Shown here: piece after piece, positions 1 to 10,349 of the stretch | Numbering within the stretch: position 1 is the first letter of the stretch | Layout of the letters: every line of letters begins with the position of its first letter | Origin: Pelargonium cotyledonis | Taxonomy: Eukaryota > Streptophyta > Magnoliopsida > Geraniales > Geraniaceae | Reading direction: 5' to 3' | Length of the DNA: 23,768 nt | NCBI GenBank assembly: GCA_036897625.1 | Contig: JAYMTA010000835.1 | Span: forward strand, 1 to 23,768 | The notes under the pieces: model-generated | Told to the model about the DNA's origin: nothing | The model's input: the letters and a program-made list of their open reading frames with translations, nothing else | Databases searched by the model: none | Program-made: the position numbers and the translations under genes

Positions 1-290
1 TAAAAATAATTAAATAATAAATAATATCCTAGTCAGCTATGATACTGGATAAATTTTGCCACGTGGACTATTTTGTTCCAGCGAGGCAGTCCAGCGAGGC
101 GTTTGACCGAAAAATTGACGGGAGTTGACAGTAGGTACTAGATTGGGTAGAAAATAAAAATGTAAGTACTAAATTAGGTACAATAAAAAAGTAGTTACTA
201 AATTGAGTACACTTGCAAAGATTAGGTACTAAAAAAAACTTTTGTCCTATAAAAAAAACACTTATCAATTAAATATAAGTTGGGTTTGTT
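1..290. repeat. Edge of a dispersed repeat cut by the window start
   Basis: The stretch contains about four diverged copies of a short phrase resembling gtactaaattgggta, at roughly 136-150, 168-182, 196-210 and 222-236, separated by A-rich spacers. This style of internally repetitive AT-rich sequence is common in the terminal repeats of plant MULE-like DNA transposons. No partner end is visible, so the element, if it is one, continues to the left of the window. No coding potential is seen; the open frame on the minus strand is low-complexity translation. Confidence 0.35.
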
Positions 291-390
291 AATATATTTT
301 ATATATATTATCCTCCATCCTCAACCAATGTTTACTTTTTAGCCCAAAACCGATCCAAACCATTCTCTTGTTTGTCAACAAAATATAAAA

Positions 391-1099
391 GAGTTATATT
401 TTTTCAGATCTCCTGTGCAGTCTTTTTTTCCTATGTTACCCCATGCCCTTAAAAGTTGGTTATTTTGACTTTTGAACTGCAATTTTTTTTGTTTTACACC
501 CAATTTATCTACTATTGCAAGTAACCAAATGTCACGTCACCGATTTTACCACATCACTATGCCACACCATATTTTTAGCCACGTCATCACGTCACCACGT
601 CACGTCACATTTTTGCCACATCATCATCATCTTCATCTTCTTGCCGGCGCCGGATTCTTCAAAACTATGAATTTTCTGGCATTGGCAAGAAGATGAAGAA
701 GAATCGAATCGAATCAAATCGAAGAAGAAGAATCGAATTGAAGAAGAAGAATATAATCGAATCAAATCGAAGATGAAGAAGAAGAAGAATCGAAGAAGAA
801 GAAAAAGAAGAAGAAGAAGAACCGAATCAATGAAGAAGAAAATAAGAAGAATAAGAAGAAGAAGAAGAAGAAGAAGAAGCGTTACATTTGCTATGTACGC
901 ATGGTGACGTGACATTTTTCATAATATGGAGCAATGACATGACAAATTTGGTGACATAACATGCAGTTACCAGGTACAACAAGTCATTTGGGATAAATTA
1001 ATAAAATAGTACAGTGTAAAGTTCGAAACGACTAAAATGCGAGAGCATGGTGTAACCTAAAAAAAAATGCAGTACAGGAGATCTGAAAATAAATAACCC
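391..1099. mobile_element. Non-autonomous MULE-like DNA transposon (MITE-sized), complete
   Basis: The two ends are inverted repeats. The left end from 391 and the reverse complement of the right end from 1099 both read as g(a/g)gttat, a T-rich stretch, then cagatctcctgt. Similarity continues inward through ttttgacttttgaact-like and gtaaccaaatgtcacgtcacc-like blocks for about 150-200 bp with gaps. The 9-bp sequence aatataaaa lies directly outside both ends (382-390 and 1100-1108), the duplication length typical of Mutator-like transposition. The 709-bp interior holds no transposase, only CCACGTCA-rich motifs and a GAA-rich tract. It must have been moved by an enzyme encoded elsewhere. Confidence 0.75.
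695..880. repeat. GAA-rich low-complexity tract
   Basis: An imperfect (GAA)n array with interspersed gaatcgaatcaaatcga motifs fills the centre of the 391-1099 element. The reverse strand reads as a leucine/phenylalanine/serine-rich open frame, which is a by-product of the simple repeat and not a gene. Confidence 0.85.
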
Positions 1100-1261
1100 A
1101 ATATAAAACTCTAACCACCCATACCATGTCAACAACAGTTAAACGTCAATTTTGCCTTAAAATTATTGACATGGTTGCCACATCAACATCTAATGTATGA
1201 AAGTTTCAAATATTTTCAAATCCAATTCTTTTAATAGCTATAAATAACAATAACAATTTTG

Positions 1262-1481
1262 ACCAATCATTGGTTGGTCAGTGGTGCCAGGGGCTGGACT
1301 TTGGTAAAGCGGACCACGGTTCGATCCCCCATAGTCGCGATTGGGAGGAGCGCAACACCTTAACCCCGGGACCAGCTCCGAATGAGATTAGTCTGAGTGT
1401 GGTAAAACGGCTTAAAGGTGCCAACCGCCAATGATACGGGCCCTCTCAGGAAATCCATGGTTTAACAAAAAAAAAAAAACT
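1262..1481 (+). mobile_element. tRNA-derived SINE, complete with target duplication
   Basis: The 5' part has an A-box-like sequence (ttggtcagtgg, 1274-1284) and a near-perfect RNA polymerase III B box (ggttcgatccc, 1318-1328) about 34 nt apart, as in a tRNA-type promoter. A unique body follows, and the element ends in an A-run at about 1467-1479. The 12-bp sequence ataacaattttg occurs immediately before (1250-1261) and after (1482-1493), a clean duplication from L1-type target-primed insertion. The 3' module (about 1377-1450) is shared with the minus-strand SINE at 21104-21337. It encodes no protein and depends on LINE enzymes. The intact duplication suggests a fairly recent insertion. Confidence 0.85.
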
Positions 1482-1493
1482 ATAACAATTTTG

Positions 1494-1819
1494 GAATGAG
1501 TAACCTAATAGTCAAATGACCATTTAACCATATTTCTACAAATGTCATATCACTAATTTGGGCAGAGACTTATAGAAGTATTTACACACTAATAAAAATA
1601 AAATCAAAATCAATGACAAAATGAACTATTGTTGAAGCCCATGCCTCATCTAAAGGTTTACATGAAACTGGAAAAAAGATTTTGTTTTTTTACCTTCCTT
1701 GAACTGATTATTTTCAATGAAAACTTTTTTGAAGAAAATTTAAATGAAACTTTGTGCAAAGAAGTGAATTTAAAACCTATAATAACTGAGTTCTAAAAGG
1801 AACAAAAACTAGAATATGT
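1494..1819. other. Short intergenic stretch and 3' flank of the bromodomain gene
   Basis: This AT-rich sequence lies downstream of the stop codon of the minus-strand gene that ends at 1820, so it should contain that gene's 3' UTR and poly(A) site. No unambiguous poly(A) signal, repeat or other gene is visible. Confidence 0.5.
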
Positions 1820-4800
1820 TCACTTTGTCCTAACCTTCTTCCTTCCTTTTGTCGGGGTTGCTGGTTGTTTGCTACCCATTCCGCGTCCAACCTTCCTTGC
1901 CCGACCATTGCTCTTTTTCGCCACTACTGACTCCACCAACTCAGCATCGCTTGCTCCTTTACCCCCGCCACAGCTTGTACTCATGCTTACATCATTCCCG
2001 CTTTTGACAACCTTTCCCGACACTCTGCAGTTTCCTTTTCCTGGGCGTCGTATGCTTCTTGGTTTCACGGGAGGATCGTGCATTGTCGATCTACTGGTGA
2101 GCTTGGTATTGCTGCCCGACCCCTTATAATGTTGCCGCAACATTTTCATTACATGATCTCTCAGGAGTAGTGCAGACTTGTGCTCGCAAGTGCTCTGTGA
2201 GTAAAAGACCAAAGCATTGTTAGCAAGCAGAAGCAGATCTCGAAATACTTCCTTCGCTGATGATATGAATTGGGTAGCGATTCTCAATCTCAGCGTGTCA
2301 AGGTCCATGTGTTGCCAGATCATTTTCTTGTATCTTCCTCTCTTCTGTTAGATAATAGAACAGAACATATGATGAGCTGGTTCTTCAATGTCTAAGACAT
2401 ACTACAGAAAACTATATTTACAATTTCATTAGAAAGGTGGACCAAGTTTTAGCTACTACCGGGTAAAGTGAAATAGGTTTTTTGATATAGAGTCAAAGCA
2501 TACATATATAATTGATACCTGACTGTCAAGCCGTCGACGGAAAATGGAGCCATAATTACTCTCTACAACAGAATGATACATTCCCATCAGGTTATCAAGT
2601 CCACTCCTTGGATCTCTGTTGGAATCCTCAACAGCAGAAGATCCGACAATGGGACTTGAGTTGCTGGTTGAGTTTTCTTTACACTGGGAGGCAGTGAGAC
2701 TATCTTGTGAAACCAAACTTCCACTCTCTGCAACACTACCTTCCTTAACATCCTTGCCACAATCCTTCCTCTTCCTCTTTCCTCTCCTCTTCCTTAAGCT
2801 CGCTCCTCCTTGTCCTCCACAAAGAGTCAGCTTCTCGATGCTTGATCCCTTCTCTTGTCTACAGGACTCTGAATACTCTGGCTTAGTCTCCATCACTCCA
2901 GCTGGCACTGAAGCTTGAACCTGACATTCAGTTGGCCAGTTTGTTTGAGTTTCCTGTGTGAAACTACCAGCAGATAGCCCATCCTTGGATGCCTCTTTAC
3001 TAGATGAATCAAGTCTCTCCAACTTCTGAAAAGGTACAGGTGATGCTGTCTGGCTGGAGCCATAACCAATATGACACTCGTCTCCTCTCTCAGCTTTCAG
3101 AGTCTCGAGCCTAGACTCGAGCGACCTGAAAATGAGAAATTGAGTAAACCATAACACAGTAACACATGGATGAAAATGCTTCAAGAAACTCATTGACCAT
3201 CTTGTCACCACAGACACATGTATCTAATCTAATCTAACTAGTCTAAGACATGGTATATATAGAACACCGTAATTGCTAATTTGACAAAATAATTAAAGGT
3301 TTCAAGGATGTACAATTGTGCAAATATTAAGACTTACCAAAAAAAAAAAGTTTGAGCAAAGACTTACCAAATTAATTGTTCATACCAGAGTTTCATAAAG
3401 GAAGAATGCACAAGGAAGAACACTGAGCCTAGGAATAGCTAATTTCAAAAAAATAAAATAAAATAAACCTTGGAATAGCTATATCATGTATTCATTTACT
3501 AAGAGCTGGCAGTAGCTTGGTATTGAAGTAATCCAAGTTTGTGAATACACACACATCAAAGTGAAATGAGGATAGATGGATATTTACTAACCCAATTGAT
3601 TCTTCAGACTGCACTAAGGCTTGCCTCAACTCCTTCATCCGTAACCTTCGTAGCTCTTCAAACCATCCTCTAAGAAGGAAAATATAAAAGGGTACATAAA
3701 TACAGACCTATTCATCAAAAATAGGGCTAGACAAAATTGAGTCCTAAGAATGTAGCACTAAATATCATGTAAATGTGGATTAAATTATACAAGAAAAAAG
3801 AGCAGTCTTAGAAAGTTGGGTTAAAGTGAAAGGATAAACAAACAAAATTACACAAACAACTCCAAAGACATAATTGCATGGCCACCCGCCCACTAAATAG
3901 GGCATATTATCATTATTGAAAGCCTACTTGTTTCTATCAATTTATATGGACTTGGTACCAATCATGGAAATTTTCATACAGACTTCCATACTATTTAAAC
4001 CATTTAATCAACTCTTTCACATGTTCATTTCTCAGTGTTCTGATAAGAATAAGAAAAATGAAGGGTGAATTTTAGTATGTGAAATAATAGATAGGATCAT
4101 TTTCAAAGCACATATCTGTAGAGGTGAACACTAGACATGCTTTAAATTTTCAAGATAAAGGAAATGTTAAACCAATTTTACCTAGAAAGAAGAAGACAAA
4201 TTTAGAGTTCAAAATTACTAGTGGTGCATTCAGCACGCAATTCAAATAATCGAAGAATAAGCAAATTAAAAGTCATCCAATAAAAGGAAAGTATCCCATT
4301 CATTGATCATTCATGTGATAATTTAATTCAACCGAGCATCAGATCCATTTATTGGGATTTTATCTACCAAAATTGTTGTAGTACTGTTAAATATAAGCTA
4401 ACAAGACAACTACAGTCTGCTACAAATTTCGACTCTGTAAGCTCTATATAGTTAACAGTGGTAATGTCCCCCACCTGTGACAGACAAGCATAACTTAATT
4501 ATGACCGAGACAAGAGGCCATAAATATGTTAAGTTTTCAAACTATATCAAATTAATTACACACAACTAAAATACATTAATGAACTATTATTACTACTTAC
4601 GTGCATCCAGAATAACGCTTTTGCAGGTCCTCATACTTGGCTTTACAAATCTGGAAATGGGACACAGTCTCTGTTAATTTAAATTTGAAATAATCATGTA
4701 CTATCTAATCAAATAAAGAGTGCCTTTTAAAATAGTTCATCAGTCATAGAATTTAATCAGAAAAATGATAAGAATTAGAGCATAACACTTGAGCAGCTTA

Positions 4801-6128
4801 GCATCTGTAACCCATTCTTAAGAATATCAAAAGCAGAATGCAGTTGAACGAGGCAATAGAAACTAGCATGTCTGCTATGTAGTGCAGCTACCCCATCTAT
4901 CAACTGATTAGCTCTGTGCCCTAATATGATAGACAAAAGAGCAGATATAGAGCAAAAGATAAACTAATCAAGCCATCTTAGACCACCAAATCTATCTTTT
5001 TTAGGGATAAACATTTCCATGAAGTAAAATGTAGATAACTTAAGAATAGCTTCCTAATTAATGAGCAGCAGTTTCTCACAAATATATAATTATACAATGG
5101 AAAGCTAGTTTACAATTGATATCAGAAAAAAAAAAAAGAAAGAAACTAAAAGAGTAAACTTGAGGGACAGATGGCAAATGCGAATAAACCAAAAAAGGGA
5201 AAAATTTGCAATTTCCATAGAATGATTTGGTCTAAGCTGTCCCCCCAAGGGAACATCTCTAAGGTTCAATTATCACACTTCTCTAGAAGAAATTGTGGGT
5301 TTGAAACTTGATGGGAGGGGTGTGGAAAGGGGAGCTACACCCTGTTGTGTAGCTTGGCCTATATATAAATCTGATCAAAGTTTCCATAGTTACTTTATAT
5401 CGATTGCAACAGCATCTGTGATGTTGGGACCATTTAAGCACAATATTAACTATTTCAGGTTTCGTCAACTTGATGATTTGATATGAAAGACATTTTGAAT
5501 ATTATTGTCGGAGCGAGAGAAGGGTCACCAGATAGGATCCCTTCTCTAGCTGCCTCACCCAATTCAGCTTTCTAGCTAAGAGAACTAAAAGAACCAAATC
5601 CACATTGCTGTAATGAATAGCATGTATTTCATGAATTATGAAGACATAAATAATTAATTGAAATATTAAAAAATCCCTAGATATTTCAAAAATTTGTAAT
5701 TCATCATTCCAACTAGTTTTGTTGTAGTCTAATTAGCAAAATATCTTACATTGTGGAAGGGAGGTTGCAGCAATGCAATGTGTGTTCCTTTTCCAAATAA
5801 CTTTCTTAAAATACACGAATCAATCCTAAAATTTGTAATTCAAGAACATGGGAAATTGTAGAGCACAATACATACGTAAATGACGATCAATTTAAGCGAA
5901 ATTAAGAGAATTATGCATGAAAACAAACAAAAAAGCAAAAAAGAAGAAGAGGGAAATGGATAAGGACATGAGGACCTCGGGAGTGAAAGTGGAGGGAAAG
6001 AGGGTTCTGGAGCGGAGCTCGGCGGCGACGACGTCCCAGTCTCGAGTTCCGTGGCGGAGGACGGCCCCACCAAGCAGCAATTCCTCCCACGTCCCCCAAC
6101 TTCCAGCCACCACCATCTCCGTCGCCAT
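1820..6128 (-). CDS. SANT/Myb-like and bromodomain protein, BRD8-like (5 exons)
   Basis: The coding exons, in gene order, are 5976-6128, 4601-4650, 3592-3669, 2519-3125 and 1820-2344. They total 1413 nt, or 470 residues plus stop, with phase preserved throughout. Residues 1-60 form a SANT/Myb-like helix bundle (W11, W14, W31, then Y57 in a CKAKYEDL motif). Residues about 70-112 are a charged coiled coil (WFEELRRLR, then SLESRLETLK). A low-complexity linker carries a basic nuclear signal (LRKRRGKRKRKD). Residues about 268-368 are a bromodomain spanning the last junction, with RDLLLLANNALVFYS, and a basic tail follows. This order matches plant DNA-binding bromodomain proteins and resembles human BRD8 of the NuA4/TIP60 acetyltransferase complex; membership of a plant NuA4 is inference. 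The exon 1 donor (GAG, then GTCCTC) is weak, but the junction TPE/ICKAKYED fits my memory of the family. An ungapped alignment puts a non-Asn residue at the acetyl-lysine Asn position. Confidence 0.88.
3670..4600 (-). other. Intron 2 of the bromodomain gene
   Basis: The intron starts with GTAAG directly after the 50-nt second exon and ends TTCTTAG before the third exon. It is AT-rich with no open frame of note and no recognisable transposon ends. Confidence 0.8.
4651..5975 (-). other. Intron 1 of the bromodomain gene
   Basis: A 1325-nt intron separates the SANT helices from the CKAKYEDL exon. It begins GTCCTC, a weak donor, and ends ATTTCCAG. A moderately GC-richer block at about 5280-5530 has short open frames on both strands and looks different from the surrounding AT-rich DNA. 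It could be an old insertion, but I see no inverted repeats, target duplication or recognisable protein. Confidence 0.65.
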
Positions 6129-7109
6129 TCACACAATCACACAACAACCAATAAATCCTAAAATTAAGATTAAAATTACAATCCAAAACCAAAACCAAAA
6201 TTTGAAAAAGAAAAAGAAAGAAGGGTCCGTCCGTCCGTACGGGACACGAGACAGAGAATTGAAAATGAAAGGCGGTTTCAGGAGGAGCGAGAAAGGTGGT
6301 TTTGTTTTGGCGGTTTTTATTTGATTTGTTTTGGTTTTTTGAGGTCTGGAAATGGAAAATGGATTTGCGCGAGACAAGGACTTGACGGATTGTGTTGTAC
6401 CATTTTATTTATTTATTTATTGGAGAGATATTTGTACTTTTTAAGCTGTTGGAATTTGCGGAAATACGATGATCCCAGAAGAATAAGAAGAACAAGATTC
6501 ATATTTCTTTTGTTTTCCTTAAATTATCCTTTGATCAAATATTTTATGTACTCTTTATTGTCTTTTAAAACATGAGAATTGAGACATGTGGTTTTGAACT
6601 TTTTTGTTGTTGTTGTTGGGTGTATATGTAGGATCATAGTTTTAGACAATTATATGTGCTCCAGATAAACAAAGATGTGACTATCCATCACAAAAAATTT
6701 GCACTGCCATAAATGTCGATGATTGACCGTTGAAGTCAAATCGTGAGCCTATTAATGTTGTAAATTTAATGAAGTAGCAGCTCGTGCTATAAAGAAGCAG
6801 TTATAGATTGTGCGACTAATTAAATTTTTTAATTGCACCGGGTATTTTTTTCTCTTCAAAAAATGTGGGAGAGCATCGGGAAGCAACATAGTGACACAGC
6901 GCGCGGGCTTGTGCAAAAGTTGTGAGGCATGAGAGTGAGCTTTGCGTCTGAGCGTGTAAGGTTGAGCGGGTCTTGATTGACTCATTTAGACTCTCAATTT
7001 GTCAGCGAAAAGTGACTTCTTTTTATTTATCTTTCAAAATTGAGGCGCTTAAGAATGATACTTTTTAGTTTCGGCTTTGAAGCTATAACTCCTTCAAGCT
7101 AGGAGCCGG
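6129..7109. promoter_or_regulatory. Upstream region of the bromodomain gene
   Basis: This is the expected location of the 5' UTR and promoter for the minus-strand gene starting at 6128. On the minus strand, the 120 nt nearest the start codon are pyrimidine-rich with a repeated CGGACGGACGGAC motif near 6226-6240, typical of a plant leader. No TATA box can be assigned with confidence. The open frames in 6129-6575 on both strands are not supported as genes. Beyond about 6400 the DNA is plain AT-rich intergenic sequence. Confidence 0.45.
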
Positions 7110-7240
7110 AACATCACACATTACCCAAAAATAAGTTATAGCTTGAAGGAGTTAGACTCTTAATTTAGTTTCAGCTCCTAGCTTTTGGTCGGGGCTAACT
7201 CCTTCAAGCTATAACTTGTTTTTGGGTAATGTGTGATGTT
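7110..7240. repeat. Near-perfect long hairpin (46-bp arms)
   Basis: The left arm (7110-7155) and the reverse complement of the right arm (about 7195-7240) match at all but one position over about 46 bp, with a 39-nt loop. The loop and flank contain a second smaller inverted pair (agctaggagc near 7098 and gctcctagct near 7174). The phrase taactccttcaagct occurs as a direct repeat at 7086 and 7196. This is either a small foldback MITE or a recently formed inverted duplication. Transcribed RNA would fold into a near-continuous duplex, so a small-RNA source is possible but unproven. Confidence 0.8.
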
Positions 7241-7273
7241 CATCATAAATCATTTATTAACTCTTTTTTTATA

Positions 7274-7527
7274 CTCCCTCCGTCCCAAAATGAGTGTCCT
7301 GTTTGTCTAATTTTTTTGTTCCAAAATAAGTGACATGTTTCCATTTTTAGGTTATTATATTATTGTTTTTCTTATACTATCCTTATCACTTATGAACATG
7401 GGCAGATTTGCACATGTGGTGTATGTAGGAAAGTGATGGTAATATTGTAAACATACTAAATTATCTTGTAATTCTTAATTTTTGTAAAAAAAAAATGAAA
7501 AAAACATTCATTTTGGGACGAATGGAG
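7274..7527. mobile_element. Stowaway-type MITE
   Basis: The left end begins ctccctccgtcccaaaatga, and the right end is its diverged complement, ending tcattttgggacgaatggag. Both ends abut TA (7272-7273 and 7528-7529), the Tc1/mariner-type target duplication. At 254 bp with no coding capacity, it is a non-autonomous element moved by a mariner-like transposase encoded elsewhere. The inner copies of gagtgtcctgtttg-like motifs are also typical. Confidence 0.88.
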
Positions 7528-7679
7528 TATATAGTATTTATTAACTTTGTTGTATCTCTAGTTTTGACTAAAAAAATTTCTATACTTTTTGATATTTGAG
7601 TGTATTGCCAATAATTAATTCATAGGATGACTTTTTAAAATTAATGTCGTGCTACATGCTCATATCTTTTTTTATATAT

Positions 7680-7800
7680 ATATCACTAACTATTCTTCTT
7701 CTTCTTCTTTTTTTTTCTTTTTTTTTTTTTGTTGTGAAAACTATTCTTCTACTATGCCTAAAAAGAAAAAAAAAAACTATTCTTCTACTAATCAGCCTTA
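7680..7800. repeat. T-rich low complexity with a small tandem duplication
   Basis: A (TTC)n/T-run tract at about 7692-7732 is followed by two direct copies of aactattcttctacta (about 7739-7754 and 7777-7792), separated by an A-run. No other function is seen. Confidence 0.7.
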
Positions 7801-7839
7801 TTGTTAGGACTTGAAAAAAAACTATAAAATCTAAGAAAA

Positions 7840-9287
7840 CTTTGTATTAACGGGTAATTATGTCACTTTATTCATAAACGGACGAAAGGCAACGATACAA
7901 ACAAAAGCAAAAGTAAACTGACCTAACTAAACCGACTAAGCAAGAAATAAAATCGAAACCTAAGTGTCCAATCAAAGGAGCTTAGAAGACAAAAAACGGG
8001 GACCCTAGTGAGAACACCCCCCCCCCCCCTCCCATTCAGTCCACCTAAGATAGATCAGAACCTATGCCAAGGTGCTCGTGGCCCAGTCAAACCCACGGCG
8101 CCGGCTACCTTGGGTCAAGCCCTGGAGTTCCCATGCTAGGGTCTACTCCCACCGCAACCCGATCCATCATTGCTTGCCGAGACCTCCTCCCCCTCTCCGC
8201 CATTGCCAACCACCCTCTTCCTTTTGAAGATTGTCGTAACCTTTGTGCTCGTTTCCTACTCATCATGAAGTACCACCGTAATAGGAGCCTCCACTGTCGT
8301 CGAAGCCGGCGACTCCCAAGGATGATCTAGTCCTGATCGTAGCCACTGCGCGCCCATTGTGCCTCGTCTTCCTCGCCCCGCCACTAACGCCGCTCTGTAG
8401 GCCCTTTTCGCTCCCAAATTCGCGCTATTTCCCACCTTATCGCATTCAAGCTATGTGTGCCCTAGCCGTCCACAGTAAAAGCAAAACGTATGCATCTTCT
8501 CATATTGGAAGGTGACGATATGAGCTCTTATGTCAGAGATGGTGATCTTAGCCTTCCTCCTCAAGGGGTTGCGAACATTGAACCGAATTCGAATTCGTGC
8601 GTAAGACCCCCAACCCCCTCGGAAGTTCATTGGATCCGCTTCTAGGAACTGGCCAACCGCGTTCTCCAGGTATGTACATAGCCTCTCAGGCGTATACCCT
8701 AGGAGTATACCACGAACTTGCACCCATATATCCTTCTTAGTGATGTCCATTATATAGGGATCATCTCCCGCTGTGACCCTTTCGAAGAGCAGCACCTTCT
8801 TCTTATATGTCCAGGGTCCTTGGCTCTCCTCCTTCACAACATCTACCTTGTCATAAAACTCGAATGAATATCAAGCCTGCTTGCTCGGTCCCCACGTTGG
8901 ATCGTATAACTTTTTCATCGTGACTCCTTTCTTTGGGTGCCAGATCCATGCTAGCACCTGCTGCATGTTAGCAAAGTTAACTGGAACCTCCGCCAAAAAA
9001 TGACCCACGAAGCTGTGGATCTCCACCGTTGTCATCGCTAACGGAGCATCTCCGGTTTCATAATTGAGGAGCACCTCCTCATCGTCGACCGCCAGCGCCT
9101 CTAAACCCCGCACCATCTCTTCCACCACATCCTTTCCCTTCTACACTCCTGATCCCCGTCTCCAATTCACGTCACCCTTACCCGCTTCGCCGGAAGCACC
9201 TTCTGCATCATGGTGTTGGACGCCATCTCTCCACTCACAACCCTAAGCACCCCCTCTCGTGGTTGCAGAATCGAAAATGATTCTCTT
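7840..9287 (-). mobile_element. ORF1-only LINE-like (non-LTR) retroelement remnant
   Basis: The minus strand carries the remains of a plant LINE ORF1 (see 8451-9229). About 500 nt later comes a 3' end reading TTTATGAATAAAGTGAC, a style familiar from plant L1-like tails. No reverse transcriptase or endonuclease sequence lies between, so ORF2 is absent, by internal deletion or because the parent was already ORF1-only. The flanks 7827-7839 and 9288-9300 are a 13-nt near-repeat (aaatcta-gaaaa, one difference), a plausible target duplication marking the ends. A 14-base C run lies near 8018-8031. Degenerate frames and the diverged duplication suggest an old insertion. Confidence 0.65.
8451..9229 (-). 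pseudogene. LINE ORF1 remnant: DUF4283-like region and CCHC zinc knuckle
   Basis: From a possible start at about 9222, the minus strand reads a short peptide, a stop, and then two long open pieces in shifted frames (8871-9128 and 8451-8837). The upstream piece resembles the DUF4283 nucleic-acid binding region (VLAWIWHPKKGV, LYDPTWGPSK). The downstream piece has the typical WVQVRGILLGYTPERL, then GSYARIRIRFNVRNPLRRK, ending in a zinc knuckle (CFYCGRLGHT). A stop directly after GHT cuts the knuckle before its final Cys. At least three lesions (an early stop, frame change(s) and the stop after the knuckle) show it is dead. In living elements this protein binds element RNA. Family assignment is from motif recognition only. 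Confidence 0.72.
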
Positions 9288-9300
9288 AAATCTATGAAAA

Positions 9301-10349
9301 TTTAAATCTACGAGTATAAAATATTTAATATTTGAGTTTTGAAACAATGTTCATTGTCAGCTTTTAATCATATTTATGTAAATGGTTAATTATCTTTTAA
9401 CCAACTGAAAACAATGATCATTTTCATAGTACAAAAACTATCTGTTTTGACAGATGTCACATCTCAAAAGAATTGGTCTTCTCTAGACGTCATGTGGATG
9501 GTATTCTCTATACAACATACTCTTATACTTGCGATTGAAACATTGATAAATACTTTTCAATGTTGCAGATATAATCTCTGTTGTCTTATTATACTTGACG
9601 CCCATGGATAAAACCGGTTCCTCCTTCTAAAACCGGGAGTTTGGAGCACTACGCGGTGTCGGTTCTCACGGTCCGTATACAAAACTCACCAATGTGGCTC
9701 CAAAATTCGATTCCAAGCATAAAGAAAAATACCCCGAAAAAGGCGGTAAGGATTTTTAAGCATGTACAAAAGTGATATAAAAAAGACAGGTAATATGTGC
9801 ATTAAAATTTTCTCTCAAAATAAGAATCAAGAATGAGAATAAAAAATGTTTCTGGATTATGAAAATGATTTTAGAATGAGAATCAACTCAGACAAATGTA
9901 ATCCAAATATTGTGTTAATAGTCATGAACCAGCAAAACATAGGAGATATTCAAGTTAACGGGATTACCATTTGTGTGTTTGAGAATATATATTTCATTGA
10001 CTATTGGAGATGTAGTACAAAACAATTTTTCACATATGACATACATTTGAGCTTTAAGATACAAGTAACCATCCTATCTACAGAATCATGGCACCATCTG
10101 CAGCTTCGTCGAGCGAGCAACAAAAGATCTCCACATTGCTGCATAACTTCATCATCGAGTGCCTCGCCAAACTCTCAAAATGTAGCATTCTGTTCTGGTT
10201 CGACAGATGGTAACAAGAAATAAGTGTGGAGCTCGACAATAGTGTGATACTCGAAGTCTACAAGAAGTAATTGTGAACCGTCTTGGAAAATAACAGACCG
10301 GACCAGCTACTCACGTCTTCAGCAAAGCAAGGTGGGATACACAAGCTGG
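9301..10349. other. Intergenic DNA and 3' UTR of KTN80
   Basis: About 9980-10349 is the likely 3' UTR of the minus-strand katanin gene. On that strand a plausible plant poly(A) signal area (CAATGAAATATATATTC) lies near 9988-10003. The open frame on the plus strand across 9846-10223 is antisense to this UTR and resembles no protein I know. From 9301 to 9845 the DNA is AT-rich with a moderately GC-richer patch at about 9605-9745; no ends of a mobile element could be assigned. Confidence 0.5.

Noticed and set aside
592-915. 107-codon minus-strand frame rich in Leu, Phe and Ser
   Set aside because: It is the reverse reading of a GAA simple repeat inside a MULE-like element, with no protein-like composition.
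1274-1328. tRNA gene
   Set aside because: A and B boxes are present but no cloverleaf or acceptor stem can be formed; the long body, A tail and target duplication identify a SINE.
5917-6324. 135-codon plus-strand frame
   Set aside because: It is antisense to exon 1 and the leader of the bromodomain gene; its composition reflects purine-rich sequence.
8064-8330. 88-codon plus-strand frame
   Set aside because: It lies opposite the LINE remnant's ORF1 downstream region and resembles no protein.
9262-9895. Possible MITE with gattctc/aaaatgatt-like ends
   Set aside because: The similarity between the ends is weak and gapped, and no target duplication was found.
9846-10223. 125-codon plus-strand frame
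   Set aside because: It lies antisense to the KTN80 3' UTR, has no recognisable domain, and the matching minus strand is clearly a transcript end.
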